Counted from the first letter of the stretch, positions 54,247 to 63,294 are shown. The stretch: DNA of 64,000 bases from CADCWN01 sp046328475 (GCA_046328475.1 JAXLWN010000028.1:1-64000); one strand, 5' to 3'. Numbers and translations are program-made. The notes: generated from the letters alone by a model not told the origin.

Positions 54247-55411
54247 GCGGCCAGCACGGTGTTGTGGAAGCGGGCGCGGACGCGGGCGATGCCGGGGTTG
54301 GCGGCGTCGGGGTGGACGCGGTTGGTGAGCAGGATGATGGCGAGGTGGTGGGCGGGGACGAGCCAGAGGGAGGTGCCGGTGAAGCCGGTGTGGCCGTAGG
54401 CTCCCGCGCCGAGCAGCTCGCCGCCGGAGGTGGGGCCGCCGCCGGTGGTGAGATCGGGGTCGCCGTCGGAGGCGAGCCAGCGGGCGCGGCGACCGATGGG
54501 GTCGGGGTCGAAGGCGACCCAGCCGAGGGTGCGGCCGAGGTTGAGGGCGGCGGTCTGGTCGCGCGGGGCGGCGGCGATGGTGGCGCGGGAGAGGAGGCGG
54601 ATGCCGTCGAGCGCGCCGCCGTTCAGCCAGAATTGGGTGTAGCGGGCGAGGTCAGCGGCGGTGGCGAAGAGTCCGGCGTGGCCGCTGATGCCGCCGAGGG
54701 CGTAGTTGGCGTTGCCGTCGTGGACGATGCCCCGGATGATGCCGGTGCGCTGCTGGGGATGGCGCGCGTTGTGCGCTGCGGCCATCGCGGCTTCGTAGCG
54801 CTCGCCAGCTTCGGTCGGGGCGATGCGGGCGAGGAGGGCGGGGGCGGGCTGGTAGCCGGTGTCATTCATGCCGAGCGGGGCGAAGATGCGCTCGCGGGCG
54901 AATTGGTCGATCGGGAGGCCGCTCGCGCGGCGGACGATCTCGCCGAGGAGGATGAAGCCGAGGTCGCTGTAGCTGACGCGGGTGCCGGGTGGTGCCTCCA
55001 GCGGGGTGGCGCAGATGCGCGCGATGGTGGCTTCGGCGGTGCGGCAGTCGTGGTAGAGCGGGAGCCAGGCGGGGAGGCCGCTGCTGTGGGTGAGCAGGTG
55101 GCGCAGCAGCACGGCGCGGCGATCGGCGGCGGCGTCGGGGCCGACGAATTCGGGGATGAATTGCGCGACGGGTTCGTCGAGCGAGAGCGCGCCTGCTTCG
55201 AGCAGGATCAGGATGGAGGGGAGGCAGGCGACGACTTTGGTGAGCGAGGCGAGGTCGAAGATGGTGGCCGCGCCGCCGGGGGCGGCGCCGAAGGCGCGGT
55301 GGAGCAGGATCTGGCCGTGCTGTTGCACCAGGGCCACGGCCGAGGGAAGGCTCCTTCGGCGATGCCGCGCTCGATGACTGCCTCGGCGCGCTGCAGGCTT
55401 TTGTCGCTCAT
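54228..55411 (-). CDS. Class C beta-lactamase-type serine hydrolase (one frameshift)
   Basis: About 394 residues of the serine beta-lactamase/penicillin-binding fold, here probably an esterase or peptidase. Seen: FDLASLTKVVA with the SxxK motif, RHLLTHSSGLPAWLP, TRVSYSDLGFILLGEIV with the Tyr motif, YALGGISGHAGLFATAADLA and YGHTGFTGTSLWLVP with HTG. The first 22 residues (MSDKSLQRAEAVIERGIAEG) join only after a frame change near 55345, in a CCCT stretch. The start is the ATG at 55411. No signal peptide. The C-terminal VTSNE and stop are encoded by a GTAACGA array, as in the unrelated isomerase at 33914. Confidence 0.85.
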
Positions 55412-55775
55412 GCGCTCCATCCTTGGCGCTGTGCGCGCCGCGATCGGCCCTTTCTTGCTGCATAATAGCCGACGAGGGTGGGGTGGTGCGATTGGGGGCG
55501 TGGGAGTCGTGAGTCGTGAGTCGTGAGTCGTGAGTGGACGGGGAGTAACGAGTAACGAGTAACGAGTGACGGGGGTGACCCCACCCCGCCGCCTGCGGGC
55601 GGCGACCCTCCCCTGAAGGGAGAGGGTTGGGGATGCGGGGCGCGCGGGTGGTGCTGATGGAGGTGGGTGGCGTGCGGAGTGCGCCGGGAGATGAAGTCTC
55701 CGGGCTACGCGATGCGCCGGATGCATCCGGCTGTTGAGGGACCTGTGGTGTTTTGAGAAGTTGGGGCGGGGGCGT
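55412..55775 (+). repeat. Gap with heptamer arrays, family C and family B copies
   Basis: GTCGTGA x4 (55503-55535) and GTAACGA x4 (55543-55571) stand side by side. Family C lies at 55577-55627 (CCCTCCCC / TGAA / GGGAGAGGG). Family B copy B3 lies at 55684-55732 (GGAGA / TGAAG / TCTCC, then GCCGGAT / GC / ATCCGGC). A possible -10 (CATAAT near 55462, plus strand) is noted. No gene is seen. Confidence 0.82.
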
Positions 55776-56348
55776 ATGGTGGGGCGCGGGTTGCGTGGGC
55801 TGTTGGCCGAGGCGGGGCGGGAGGGGTCGGCTGATGTGCGGACCGGGCGGGTGGTGCTCGGGCGGGTGCGGTTGGGGTCGCTGGCGCGGGTGGCCTTCAG
55901 GATGGGGTGGTTCGCGAGCCTGGTGCCTTCGTTGATTCTGAGTGTGGTGCTGGTCTGGGTGTTGCATGGGATCTGGCAGACGCTCGATGGTTGGGACCCC
56001 TGGACGCCCTGGGATCCGAATACGCGCATTCTGGGGGCGGAGCTGCCGACGCCGAAGTTCGAGCCGCGCGAGTCATTGCGCGTCGAGGGGTTGTACCGGG
56101 CGCTGGGGCCGATCGGGCAGCATCCCATTATTGCGGCGGTGTTGTTCACGGTGCTGCTGACGATTGTTGGTGGGGTGGTTTTTGCGTTCTGGGTTACGTC
56201 GATCGGGCTGACATACAACCGTTTTATCAGGACGATTGGTGGGATCGAGTTTGAGATGGTCGAGCGCCCGGCGCGGGGGGCGTCGCGCGCGGGGCGGGGG
56301 GTGCGGGGCGAGTCTGCGGAGTGGGATGATGCGAAGTTGCGGTGGTGA
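55776..56348 (+). CDS. Membrane protein, DUF3566-like
   Basis: 190 residues. Cytoplasmic front, then VRLGSLARVAFRMGWFASLV leading into helix 1 (about 57-80), an extracytoplasmic loop (WQTLDGWDPWTPWDPNTRIL), helix 2 (about 125-150) and a YNRFIRTIGGIEFEMVERP end. The order of RVxxxSLxRVAF, two helices and YN...GGIE resembles DUF3566 proteins of Actinobacteria and relatives; this is by pattern only. The start is the ATG at 55776. Single gene followed by a family A repeat. Function unknown. Confidence 0.65.
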   Translation: MVGRGLRGLLAEAGREGSADVRTGRVVLGRVRLGSLARVAFRMGWFASLVPSLILSVVLVWVLHGIWQTLDGWDPWTPWDPNTRILGAELPTPKFEPRESLRVEGLYRALGPIGQHPIIAAVLFTVLLTIVGGVVFAFWVTSIGLTYNRFIRTIGGIEFEMVERPARGASRAGRGVRGESAEWDDAKLRW

Positions 56349-56388
56349 GGGGAGAGGGTGGGGAGGATGCCCCGTGGCGGGGGTGGCC

Positions 56389-56457
56389 CAAAGGCTGAAG
56401 CCTTGGGCTGATGGTGCGCTGCGGCGCACCGCGAAGCCCGCCTGCGCGGGCTCGGGG
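56389..56457 (+). repeat. Double-hairpin repeat, family A (copy A6)
   Basis: AAGGCTGAAGCCTT, GGTGCGCTGCGGCGCACC, then AGCCCGC / CTGC / GCGGGCT: three stems, and the middle one is perfect. Confidence 0.88.
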
Positions 56458-56567
56458 GCGTGGTAGGCGCTTGCACTGTACTTTGCTGCCGACGACGACA
56501 GGATTCTTCTGGGATGAGGTGTCATCCGGGCAATTGCTGGCGAATGTTGTCTGGTTCGGCGGACGGC

Positions 56568-57302
56568 TTACCTGCCTTCCTGGGGTTTGCGCAGGGTGTG
56601 TAGGCCGACGCGGACCTGGGAGTTTTCGGCCCAGGGGCCGTCGTGGTGGGTTGATTCGCGCCGCCAGCCCATTTCGTCGGCGGCGGTGAGGAAGCGGCGG
56701 GCGGTCTCGCGGCCCGGTTCGGCCAGCCAGAGCGCGCCGCCGGGGGCGAGCAGTCGCCAGGTGATCGCCAGCATGGGGGCGATGTCGCGCGGCTCGTAGA
56801 GGACGTCGGCGGCGAGGATGATCGGGTAGCCCCGGAGGGCGTCGGCGCGGTCGAGCAACTCCTGTGGTGGCTCGCGCCAGTTGATCGCGATGGTTTGCGG
56901 CTCGCGCCCGGCGTTGGCGAGCGCGTTGTGGCGGCAGAGGGTGAGGGAGGCGGTGGAGTAGTCGGCGGCGAGGAGTCGCGCGCCCGCTTCGAGCGCCGCC
57001 GCCGCCGTGATGCCGATGCCGCTGCCGAGTTCGAGGACCGGCAGCCCGGCCAACTCGTCGGCGCGGGTCAGGGCGACATCGGCGAGGGCGATGCCGCTGG
57101 GCCAGATTTCGGCCCAGTAGGGGAGGTTTTGCTCCGGGTCGGACTCGGCGGCGTCGAGTAAGCGGTCGGTGTCGGCGGGCGCGAGGATGCGGTAGGTCTT
57201 GCCGGCGCGCGGCAGCGGCACCGTGGCTTCGCGGACGGTCAGCAGCGCATCCAGCCGACGGCGGAGGCGCGACAGGCGTTTCTGGGCGGTGTCCTGGCTC
57301 AT
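56568..57302 (-). CDS. SAM-dependent methyltransferase (METTL/PF10294-like)
   Basis: 244 residues of a class I methyltransferase. Seen: LPYWAEIWPSGIALADVAL (substrate-side signature shared with protein-lysine/nicotinamide methyltransferase-like proteins), motif I VLELGSGIGITAAAALEAG, YPIILAADVLYEPRDIAPML (motif IV region) and LLAPGGALWLAEPGRETARR. The N-terminal 50 residues are a basic helix. Substrate unknown. The start is the ATG at 57302; in-frame upstream codons are shadow of the lipoprotein gene. It is the last gene of a run of three on this strand (Tat protein, lipoprotein, methyltransferase), with gaps of 19 and 37 bases, so they are probably one operon. Confidence 0.88.
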   Translation of the reverse strand: MSQDTAQKRLSRLRRRLDALLTVREATVPLPRAGKTYRILAPADTDRLLDAAESDPEQNLPYWAEIWPSGIALADVALTRADELAGLPVLELGSGIGITAAAALEAGARLLAADYSTASLTLCRHNALANAGREPQTIAINWREPPQELLDRADALRGYPIILAADVLYEPRDIAPMLAITWRLLAPGGALWLAEPGRETARRFLTAADEMGWRRESTHHDGPWAENSQVRVGLHTLRKPQEGR

Positions 57303-57339
57303 GGCTCTCCGAAGTGTGGCGCGAATCGCGTCTCGGTGT

Positions 57340-57942
57340 TTACGGGAAGCGGGGGAGTTCGAAGGCGACGACGATGGTGCGCTGCAAGGTGAGCGCCGCG
57401 CCGGGCGAGGGCAGCGGATAGTTGTAATCGACAATTTCGAGACGCGCGCTGCGGAGGTCGCGCGGCACGACGAAGAGGAGGACGCCGTCCTGACGGTAGG
57501 TTGTGCCATTCGGAACCGCCGCGTCCCACTCGCCGCTCGCCAGCGCGCCGAAGACGCCGTCGTCGGTGATCAGCTCGTAAGCGAACGAGGGGGTGTGCGG
57601 TTCGCGCAGGTTGGTGATCTGGAGCGCGATCTGGACGAACTTCGTGTCGCGACTGAGCAGGGGGGCGGCGTAGGCCGCGCGGGGGTCGCCGGGCGGCAGC
57701 GCCTCCACCGCGCCGAGGAGGTAGAGTCCGGGGAAGGTCGATGGCGCGGGCGGGGTGGGACAGCACGAGGGGGCGGGCGTGGCGGCGAAGAAGCCCGAGG
57801 GGACGGTGGCGACCGACGCGGGGGTGGCGTTGGTCGCGGGGACCGCCACGCGCTGGAGGCACGCCGTCAGCGCCGGGAGCAGGAAGAGGAGCGGCGCGAT
57901 TCGCCGGATGCGGATCAGGTGGCGGCGAAGCGCGGTTTGCAC
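57340..57942 (-). CDS. Lipoprotein, DUF4352-like fold suspected
   Basis: 200 residues. Signal peptide with lipobox LPALTAC (C28) puts it outside the membrane. A short Ala/Thr/Pro linker, then a beta-sandwich-like part: FVQIALQITNLREPHTPSFA, YELITDDGVFGALASGEW, YRQDGVLLFVVPRDLRSARL and VAFELPRFP, the strand order of DUF4352-type ligand-binding proteins (pattern only). The start is the GTG at 57942, 19 bases after the stop of the Tat protein. Middle gene of a likely three-gene operon. Confidence 0.75.
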   Translation of the reverse strand: MQTALRRHLIRIRRIAPLLFLLPALTACLQRVAVPATNATPASVATVPSGFFAATPAPSCCPTPPAPSTFPGLYLLGAVEALPPGDPRAAYAAPLLSRDTKFVQIALQITNLREPHTPSFAYELITDDGVFGALASGEWDAAVPNGTTYRQDGVLLFVVPRDLRSARLEIVDYNYPLPSPGAALTLQRTIVVAFELPRFP

Positions 57943-57961
57943 GAGCGGCGCGGCGGGGCGG

Positions 57962-58825
57962 CTACTTGCGCCGCTGGTATTTGGCGATGCGGCGTCGCTC
58001 GCGGAAGGCTTCGGCGGCGACCTGGCCCTCGATGACCTCGCGGATGGTGACTTCGGCCGTCGGATCGATGCGCGGGCGAGGCTCGGGGTCGGCGAAGACC
58101 GGGGCCGACGCGATCAGGGTATCTTGCCGCGGATCGGCGACCGCCACGGCGGTGCTGGCGATGGTCACGGATTGGAGTTCGTCGGCCGCCGGTTCGGGCA
58201 GCGAGATGGTGGCGTCGGTGGTCAGCACGGCGTCCCAGGCGTCGGCGACGGTGTTGGTCGGCGGGGATAGTTCGTCGCCGGGCAGCGGCGGTGGATTGAA
58301 GGTGGTGACGGGCATGCCTTCGTAGACCGAGGTTGCGGAACTCGTCTGGAACTCTGGCTCTGGTGCTGGCTCGGGCGCGGGTTCGGGGTCGTCGAGGAAG
58401 GAGGCACCGATCAGGGGATCGGCCTTGGTTGCGACCAGTGGTTCGGCGGGCACGGCCTCGGCGGGTGTGGCCTCGGTGGCAGATGTGTCGGCACTTGCGG
58501 GGGCGTCCCACACGAACGGCGCGGGGGTCTCGATCGGCGGTTCGTCGGGGATTACTTGCGCGGTGAGCTCGGGATAGGTCTCGCTGGTGCCGTTGGGCGT
58601 CGCGGAGGGGCCGATCACCTCGTCGGTGAGCACCTGGGAGGTTGGCTGCGGCTCGTCGAGCTGGAAGGCGCGCTGGAATTCGCCGGTGACATCGCCCGAC
58701 ATCTGGCGGAAGTCGCGGATCGCCTTGCCGATCTGCCCGGCCAGCGTCGGCAGCCGCTCCGGGCCGACGACGATCAGCGCGAGCACCAGGACGACGATTA
58801 ACTCGGTTGGACCGATCCCGAACAT
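57962..58825 (-). CDS. Twin-arginine translocase subunit TatA/TatB-like with long tail
   Basis: 287 residues, much longer than TatA (about 60-90) and longer than most TatB. The first 45 residues are classical: MFGIGPTELIVVLVLALIVV, then GPERLPTLAGQIGKAIRDFR, i.e. membrane helix, hinge GPE and amphipathic helix. The rest is a Pro/Ala/Glu-rich, mostly disordered tail, ending in a basic helix (AFRERRRIAKYQRRK). TatA/B recruit folded Tat substrates at the membrane. tatC is not in the window. The start is the ATG at 58825. First gene of a likely operon with the lipoprotein and methyltransferase. Confidence 0.87.
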   Translation of the reverse strand: MFGIGPTELIVVLVLALIVVGPERLPTLAGQIGKAIRDFRQMSGDVTGEFQRAFQLDEPQPTSQVLTDEVIGPSATPNGTSETYPELTAQVIPDEPPIETPAPFVWDAPASADTSATEATPAEAVPAEPLVATKADPLIGASFLDDPEPAPEPAPEPEFQTSSATSVYEGMPVTTFNPPPLPGDELSPPTNTVADAWDAVLTTDATISLPEPAADELQSVTIASTAVAVADPRQDTLIASAPVFADPEPRPRIDPTAEVTIREVIEGQVAAEAFRERRRIAKYQRRK

Positions 58826-59156
58826 GCTCTGTTTCTCCCTCGCAGGCGGTCGGTCGCCCCGACGGTTGGGTGCGGGCCTGCGGAATCTCAGCTTCGGTTG
58901 ATCAGTATAGCACTCTGGGGGCCGGGTTCAAAGTTCAAGGTTCAAGGTTCAAAGTTCCGGCGGGTACGGTTCGAAGGTTGGAAGGTTTGAAAGTCGGGAG
59001 TTCCTGGCACGCATCGCTGGCCACAGAACCTTCAAACTTTCGAACTTTCCAACCTTCGAGCCGTGAACACCCGCAGGGACGCGGCCTTGACAGTGGGCCG
59101 TGGCGCGCTACGATGGCGGCGTTCATTGGGACTGGATCTGTGAAAGGAGCGCGCCG
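58826..59156. repeat. Gap with paired GGTTCAAAG / GGTTCGAAAG arrays
   Basis: GTTCAAAG-type units (58928-58956), then GGTTCGAAGGTTGGAAGGTT (58968 on), answered by AACCTTCAAACTTTCGAACT (59031-59063). The halves can pair around a 35-base loop. It lies between divergent genes (Tat operon and aldo/keto reductase); unique flanks on each side should carry promoters. Confidence 0.82.
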
Positions 59157-60014
59157 ATGATTCCGAGGATGGCGTTTGGCCGGACGGGGCATGACAGCAG
59201 TCGGACGATCTTCGGCGCTGCCGCTCTCGCGCGTGTCAGCCAGGAGGAGGCCGACCGCACGATGGAGACGGTGATCCAGTATGGCGTGAATCATATCGAC
59301 ACGGCGGCGAGCTATGGCGATGCCGAGATTCGGCTGGGGCCGTGGATGCCGCGCCACCGGCAGGATTTTTTCCTGGCGACGAAGACGGGCAAGCGCACCT
59401 ACGCGGAGGCGAAGGAGGAGATCCATCGCTCGCTCGAACGGATGCGGACGGACCGGATCGACCTGATCCAGTTGCACAATCTGGCGATCGAGGAGGAGTG
59501 GCAGACGGCGTTCGGGCCGGGCGGCGCGCTGGAGGCGGCGGTCGAGGCGCGCGAGCAGGGGTTGGTGCGCTTCATCGGCGTGACGGGGCATGGCGTGGGA
59601 ATCGCGGCGATGCACCGGCGCAGCCTGGAGCGGTTCGACTTCGATTCGGTGCTGCTGCCTTATAGCTACATGATGATGCAGAATCCGCAGTATGCGGCCG
59701 ATGTGGAGGCGCTGCTGGCGATCTGCGCCGAGCGCAATGTGGCGGTGCAGACGATCAAGGGGATCACGCGCCGGCCGTGGGGCGACGAGCCGCGCACGAC
59801 GGCGACGTGGTACGACCCGCTGCGCAACCAGGAGGATATCGATCTGGCGGCGGGTTGGGTGCTCGGCAATCCGCAGGTGTTCCTGAATACTGCGGGCGAT
59901 ATCGATCTGCTGCCGAGGACGTTCGAGGCGGCGAGCCACCTGGGCGCTCGCCCGTCGGTGGTGCAGATGGACGAGTTGCTGCGGCGGCAGGAGATGGCAC
60001 CGCTCTTTGTCTAA
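59157..60014 (+). CDS. Aldo/keto reductase
   Basis: 285 residues of the NAD(P)H-dependent aldo/keto reductase barrel. Seen: GRTGHDSSRTIFGAAALARV, GVNHIDTAASYGDAEIRLGP with the catalytic Asp and Tyr, FLATKTGKRTYAEAKEEIHR with the Lys, RIDLIQLHNLA with the His, and a C-terminal LGARPSVVQMDELLRRQEM. All four tetrad residues are present. Slightly shorter than classical members. Substrate unknown. The start is the ATG at 59157 behind AAAGGAG. The stop is directly followed by a GTAACGA array. It precedes a nitrogen-compound gene run in the same direction. Confidence 0.9.
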   Translation: MIPRMAFGRTGHDSSRTIFGAAALARVSQEEADRTMETVIQYGVNHIDTAASYGDAEIRLGPWMPRHRQDFFLATKTGKRTYAEAKEEIHRSLERMRTDRIDLIQLHNLAIEEEWQTAFGPGGALEAAVEAREQGLVRFIGVTGHGVGIAAMHRRSLERFDFDSVLLPYSYMMMQNPQYAADVEALLAICAERNVAVQTIKGITRRPWGDEPRTTATWYDPLRNQEDIDLAAGWVLGNPQVFLNTAGDIDLLPRTFEAASHLGARPSVVQMDELLRRQEMAPLFV

Positions 60015-60084
60015 GTAACGAGTAACGAGTGATGAGTAACGAGTAACGAGGAGGGGGCGGACCCACCCGTTACTCGTTCCTTCG
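60014..60084. repeat. GTAACGA arrays between the reductase and carbamoylase genes
   Basis: GTAACGA/GTGATGA x5 from the reductase stop (60014-60050), then the complement CGTTACTCGTT at 60069-60079, ahead of the M20 ribosome binding site. Confidence 0.9.
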
Positions 60085-60098
60085 TTTCCGGAGGAGCT

Positions 60099-61145
60099 AT
60101 GGAAAAGTTTGCGATCGATCCGGCGCTGGTGGAGCGGTATGTGCTGGAGCTGGCGCGGTATGGGGCGTGCGCGGAGACGGGGGTCTGTCGCGCGATGTAT
60201 ACGCCGGAGTGGGAGTTGGCGCAGCGCCAGGTGGCGGATTGGTGCGTCGAGGCGGGGATGCGCGTCTGGCGCGACGCGGTCGGCAACCAGTGGGGGCGTT
60301 TGGAGGGGAGCGAGCCGGGTCCGGCGGTGGTGACGGGGTCGCACGTCGATACGCAGTTGCCGGGCGGGCGCTATGATGGGGCGCTCGGGGTGATCGCGGG
60401 GATCCTGGCGGTGCGGGCGCTGCGGGAGCGGTTCGGGCAGCCGCGCAAGTCGATCGATGTGGTCTCGTTCTGCCAGGAGGAGGGGAGCCGCTTCCCGGCC
60501 GCGAATCTCTGGGCGTCGCGGGTGATCGCGGGGCGCACGGACCCGACGGAACTCGATACGCTGCGCTCCTACGATGGCTTTTCGATGCGCGAGGTGATGA
60601 CGGCGGTCGGGCTCGATCCGGAGCGGTATGGCGAGGCGGAGCGGGACGATATCGCGGCGTTCATCGAGTTGCACATCGAGCAGGGGCCGATTCTGGAGCA
60701 CGAGGGGCTGGCGGTCGGGATCGTGGATGCGATCACGGGGTCGCGCGGGTACACGGTGACGGTCACGGGGCAGTCGGACCACGCGGGGGGCTGCCCGATG
60801 GATTTGCGGCGCGACCCGATGCGCGCGGTCGCGCCGATCATCGCCGGGGTGTTGCAGACGGCGCACGACATGGGTCGCCCGGCGGTGACGACGGTGGGGC
60901 GGCTGAACGTGGAGCCGAATTATCCGGTGATCGTGCCGCGCCGGGTGACGTTCACGGTGAATGCGCGCCACCCGTATCTGGAAGGTGGGCGGGAGTTGTT
61001 CGCGCGGCACGAGGCGCTGTTCCAGCGGTGTAAGGAGGCGCACCCTGAGCTGGAGATCACCTGGTCGCACGGTGGTGGGCTGGGTGAACCGACGCCTTGC
61101 TCGCCGGAGATTGTGGAGTTGCTGAAAGAGGCGGCGCAAATCCGC
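60099..61145 (+). pseudogene. M20 family N-carbamoyl-amino-acid amidase (hydantoinase/carbamoylase), 3' end lost
   Basis: Zinc amidase that normally has about 410 residues; here only the first 349 are family-like. Seen: VVTGSHVDTQLPGGRYDGAL (His and bridging Asp ligands), SFCQEEGSRF (Glu pair), FIELHIEQGPILE (His) and GQSDHAGGCPMDLRRDPM of the dimer domain. Homology ends at SPEIVELLKEAAQ near 61140. The expected last block with the final metal His (GAGHDA-type) is missing. The open frame continues to 61655 through the antisense of a restriction-enzyme fragment. The start is the ATG at 60099 behind GGAGGAG. Without the last ligand it is probably inactive, unless the junction is an assembly error. 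Confidence 0.8.
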
Positions 61146-61610
61146 AATGATATTCGCTTCGCGTTCGAGGACTCCATACTCCTCCGAGGAGAAGTCCAAG
61201 AAGCGGCGGGTATTTCCTGCAACAACGCCAACATACGATGCACGGAACTTGGCCTGCATGCCGTTCCCACATGCTTGCTCAACTGCTTGACTGAATTCTG
61301 CGTCACTAATGCCGTCGCTCTTGCACTCGATTACAGCGAATGGGCGTTTCCGGGCGGTGTCATGGAACACAACAATATCGGCTCGATCAATTGGTGTGCG
61401 GTCAGGGATAGTGACCTCAATTCCGAGTTTGTGCGGCTCATAGCCATAGACATAGATCAACTCTGCCCAGAACTCGGCACGTACTTTCTCTTCCGGGTCA
61501 GCATACCGCTCCCTAAGATCTACAGCGTGATAGTGGATCCTTTGATGGTTACCCTCTCCGATAAGTGTAACGTGCCCGTCCCTTATAGCCCGATCAAGGT
61601 ATGCCACCAT
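61140..61610 (-). pseudogene. N-terminal fragment of a type I restriction-modification protein (HSDR_N-like nuclease domain)
   Basis: About 157 residues: VRAEFWAELIYVYGYEPHKL, RTPIDRADIVVFHDTARKRP, FAVIECKSDGISDAEFSQAV and GVVAGNTRRFLDFSSEEYGV. This is the N-terminal PD-(D/E)xK-type domain (D of RAD, E-x-K of ECK) found at the front of type I R proteins and some fused methylases. It ends at REANIIADL, where the sequence changes to the antisense of the M20 gene, so only the front of the gene is present. The start is the ATG at 61610 with GAGGG before it (a TTG at 61634 is possible). G+C is visibly lower than in the neighbours. Confidence 0.8.
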
Positions 61611-61670
61611 GCTACCCTCAATGTAGTGATTCAAAAGGCCAACGCTTGCGCATGAAAACGCTGCGGAATA

Positions 61671-61790
61671 CTACTGTACGCGTTGGCTCAATGCAAAAGC
61701 ATAGAATCCCGCAGTCTGAAGAGGCGTATCGCCATTCTTGATAGCAGACTGGTAGACTGGGATAGTCAAATCCGTTGCAGACTCGAATGA
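61671..61790 (-). pseudogene. C-terminal fragment of an unknown gene
   Basis: On the same strand as the restriction fragment and just ahead of it: ATDLTIPVYQSAIKNGDTPL, QTAGFYAFALSQRVQ, then a stop at 61671. It looks like the natural end of a protein whose front is missing, cut near the glutamine-synthetase-family gene. Lower G+C, like the restriction fragment. Its family cannot be told. The right boundary is approximate. Confidence 0.4.
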
Positions 61791-61803
61791 ATGGAGGGTG
61801 CAG

Positions 61804-63183
61804 TTGTCAGCACGAGGGATGCTTTCGGTCGAGCAGTTGCGGCAACTGGTGGCGGAGGGGGCGATTGATACGGTCGTCAACGCGATCTGCGATATGCAGG
61901 GGCGGTTGATGGGGAAGCGGGTGTCGGGCGACTTTTTTGTGGAGCATTGCATCGAGCATGGGACGCATTTTTGTGTTTATCTGCTCGGTACCGAGATGGA
62001 GATGCAGACGCCGGAAGGCTATGCGGCGATGAACTGGGAGATGGGGTACGGCGATTGGCAGGCGCGGCCCGATTGGGGGACGTTGCGGGTGATCCCCTGG
62101 CTGGAGAAGACGGCGCTGGTGCTGTCGGATGTGGTCGATGAGGCGACGGGGGAAGTGGTCGCGGTCGCGCCGCGCACGATTTTGCGGCGGCAGATCGCGC
62201 GGGCGGCGGAGCGCGGGCTGCGGCTGAAGATGGCGTCGGAGTTGGAGTTTTATCTGCTGGATGAGACGTTCGAGGGGGTGCAGGAGAAGGGGTTCCAGGG
62301 GGTGCGGCGCTTCGGGTGGTACAACGAGGATTACCACCTGTTGCAGGGGACGAAGGCGGAGCCGTTCTATCGCCAGTTGCGAAACCAGCTCTCGGCGGCG
62401 GGGGTGCCGATCGAGTTCACAAAGGGAGAGGCGGCTCCGGGGCAGCACGAGATCAATTTTCACTATGCCGATGCGCTGGAGGCGGCCGACCGACACGCGC
62501 TGCTGAAGCATGGCGCGAAGGAGATGGCCTGGCAGCATGGGCGGTCGCTGACGTTCATGGCGAAGCCGGACCATACCTGGACGGGGTCGAGTAGCCACGT
62601 TCACCTGAGCGCCTGGGATGCCGAGGGCGCGCGGAATCTCTTCTTTGACCCGGAGGGGCAGCCGTATGGCATGTCGGAGACGATGCGCCATTTTCTGGGC
62701 GGGTTGATCGCCTGCGCGCCGGAGTTGTCGCTGTTCGCGGCGTCGAATGTGAATTCCTACAAGCGGTATGCGATCGCGAGCTGGGCTCCGACCGGGGTTG
62801 CCTGGGGGCGCGATAATCGCACCTGCGGTTTCCGGATTGTGGGACACGGGTCGTCGCTGCGGATCGAGAATCGGATTCCCGGCGCGGATGCGAACTCGTA
62901 TCTGGCCTATGCGGCCTGTATCGCGGCGGGGTTGCACGGCATCGAGCGGCGGATCGAGCCGCCTGCGGAGTACCGGGGGAATGCCTATGCGGCGACTGAC
63001 GTGCCGCGCGTGCCGAGCGCGCTCTACGAGGCGATCCCGCTCTGGGAGCGGAGCGCGGTCGCGCGTGCGGCGTTTGGCGACGATGTGGTGGAGCATTATC
63101 TGAACATGGCCCGCGTCGAGCAGCGGACGTATGACGCGGCGGTGTCGAGCTGGGAGCGGGAGCGGTATTTGGAGCGTGGGTAG
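61804..63183 (+). CDS. Glutamine synthetase family protein (gamma-glutamylamide ligase type)
   Basis: About 459 residues of the GS fold, which joins glutamate and ammonia or an amine using ATP. Seen: EGAIDTVVNAICDMQGRLMG (beta-grasp start), KMASELEFYLLDE (metal Glu), APGQHEINFHYADALEAADR, FMAKPDHTWTGSSSHVHLS (His) and RIENRIPGADANSYLAYAAC (substrate Arg). The protein resembles GlnA-like/PuuA-type ligases for amines more than housekeeping GlnA. Start is uncertain: TTG at 61804 has GGAGGG five bases before it; GTG 61798 and ATG 61819 are alternatives. Upstream context is altered by the foreign fragment. It is followed by an SDR. Confidence 0.88.
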   Translation: MSARGMLSVEQLRQLVAEGAIDTVVNAICDMQGRLMGKRVSGDFFVEHCIEHGTHFCVYLLGTEMEMQTPEGYAAMNWEMGYGDWQARPDWGTLRVIPWLEKTALVLSDVVDEATGEVVAVAPRTILRRQIARAAERGLRLKMASELEFYLLDETFEGVQEKGFQGVRRFGWYNEDYHLLQGTKAEPFYRQLRNQLSAAGVPIEFTKGEAAPGQHEINFHYADALEAADRHALLKHGAKEMAWQHGRSLTFMAKPDHTWTGSSSHVHLSAWDAEGARNLFFDPEGQPYGMSETMRHFLGGLIACAPELSLFAASNVNSYKRYAIASWAPTGVAWGRDNRTCGFRIVGHGSSLRIENRIPGADANSYLAYAACIAAGLHGIERRIEPPAEYRGNAYAATDVPRVPSALYEAIPLWERSAVARAAFGDDVVEHYLNMARVEQRTYDAAVSSWERERYLERG

Positions 63184-63281
63184 TCGTAAGTCGTAAGTCG
63201 TAAGTCGTAAGAGGGCTTAGCGAGGTTCAACGCCACACCAGCAGCAACCAGCAAGGGCAAGATTCTTACGACTTACGACTA
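63183..63281. repeat. Inverted pair of GTCGTAA arrays between the GS and SDR genes
   Basis: GTCGTAA x4 starts at the GS stop codon (63183-63213). Its complement, TTACGAC x2, stands at 63266-63280, 13 bases before the SDR start. It is the clearest single example of a 3' array facing a 5' array; the halves can pair around a 52-base loop. Confidence 0.93.
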
Positions 63282-63294
63282 GGCGGGGTGAAAC

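Noticed and set aside
61146..61655. C-terminal part of the M20 open frame as real protein
   Set aside because: From 61146 on, the plus-strand reading is the antisense of a recognisable restriction-enzyme domain and lacks the family's final metal-ligand block.
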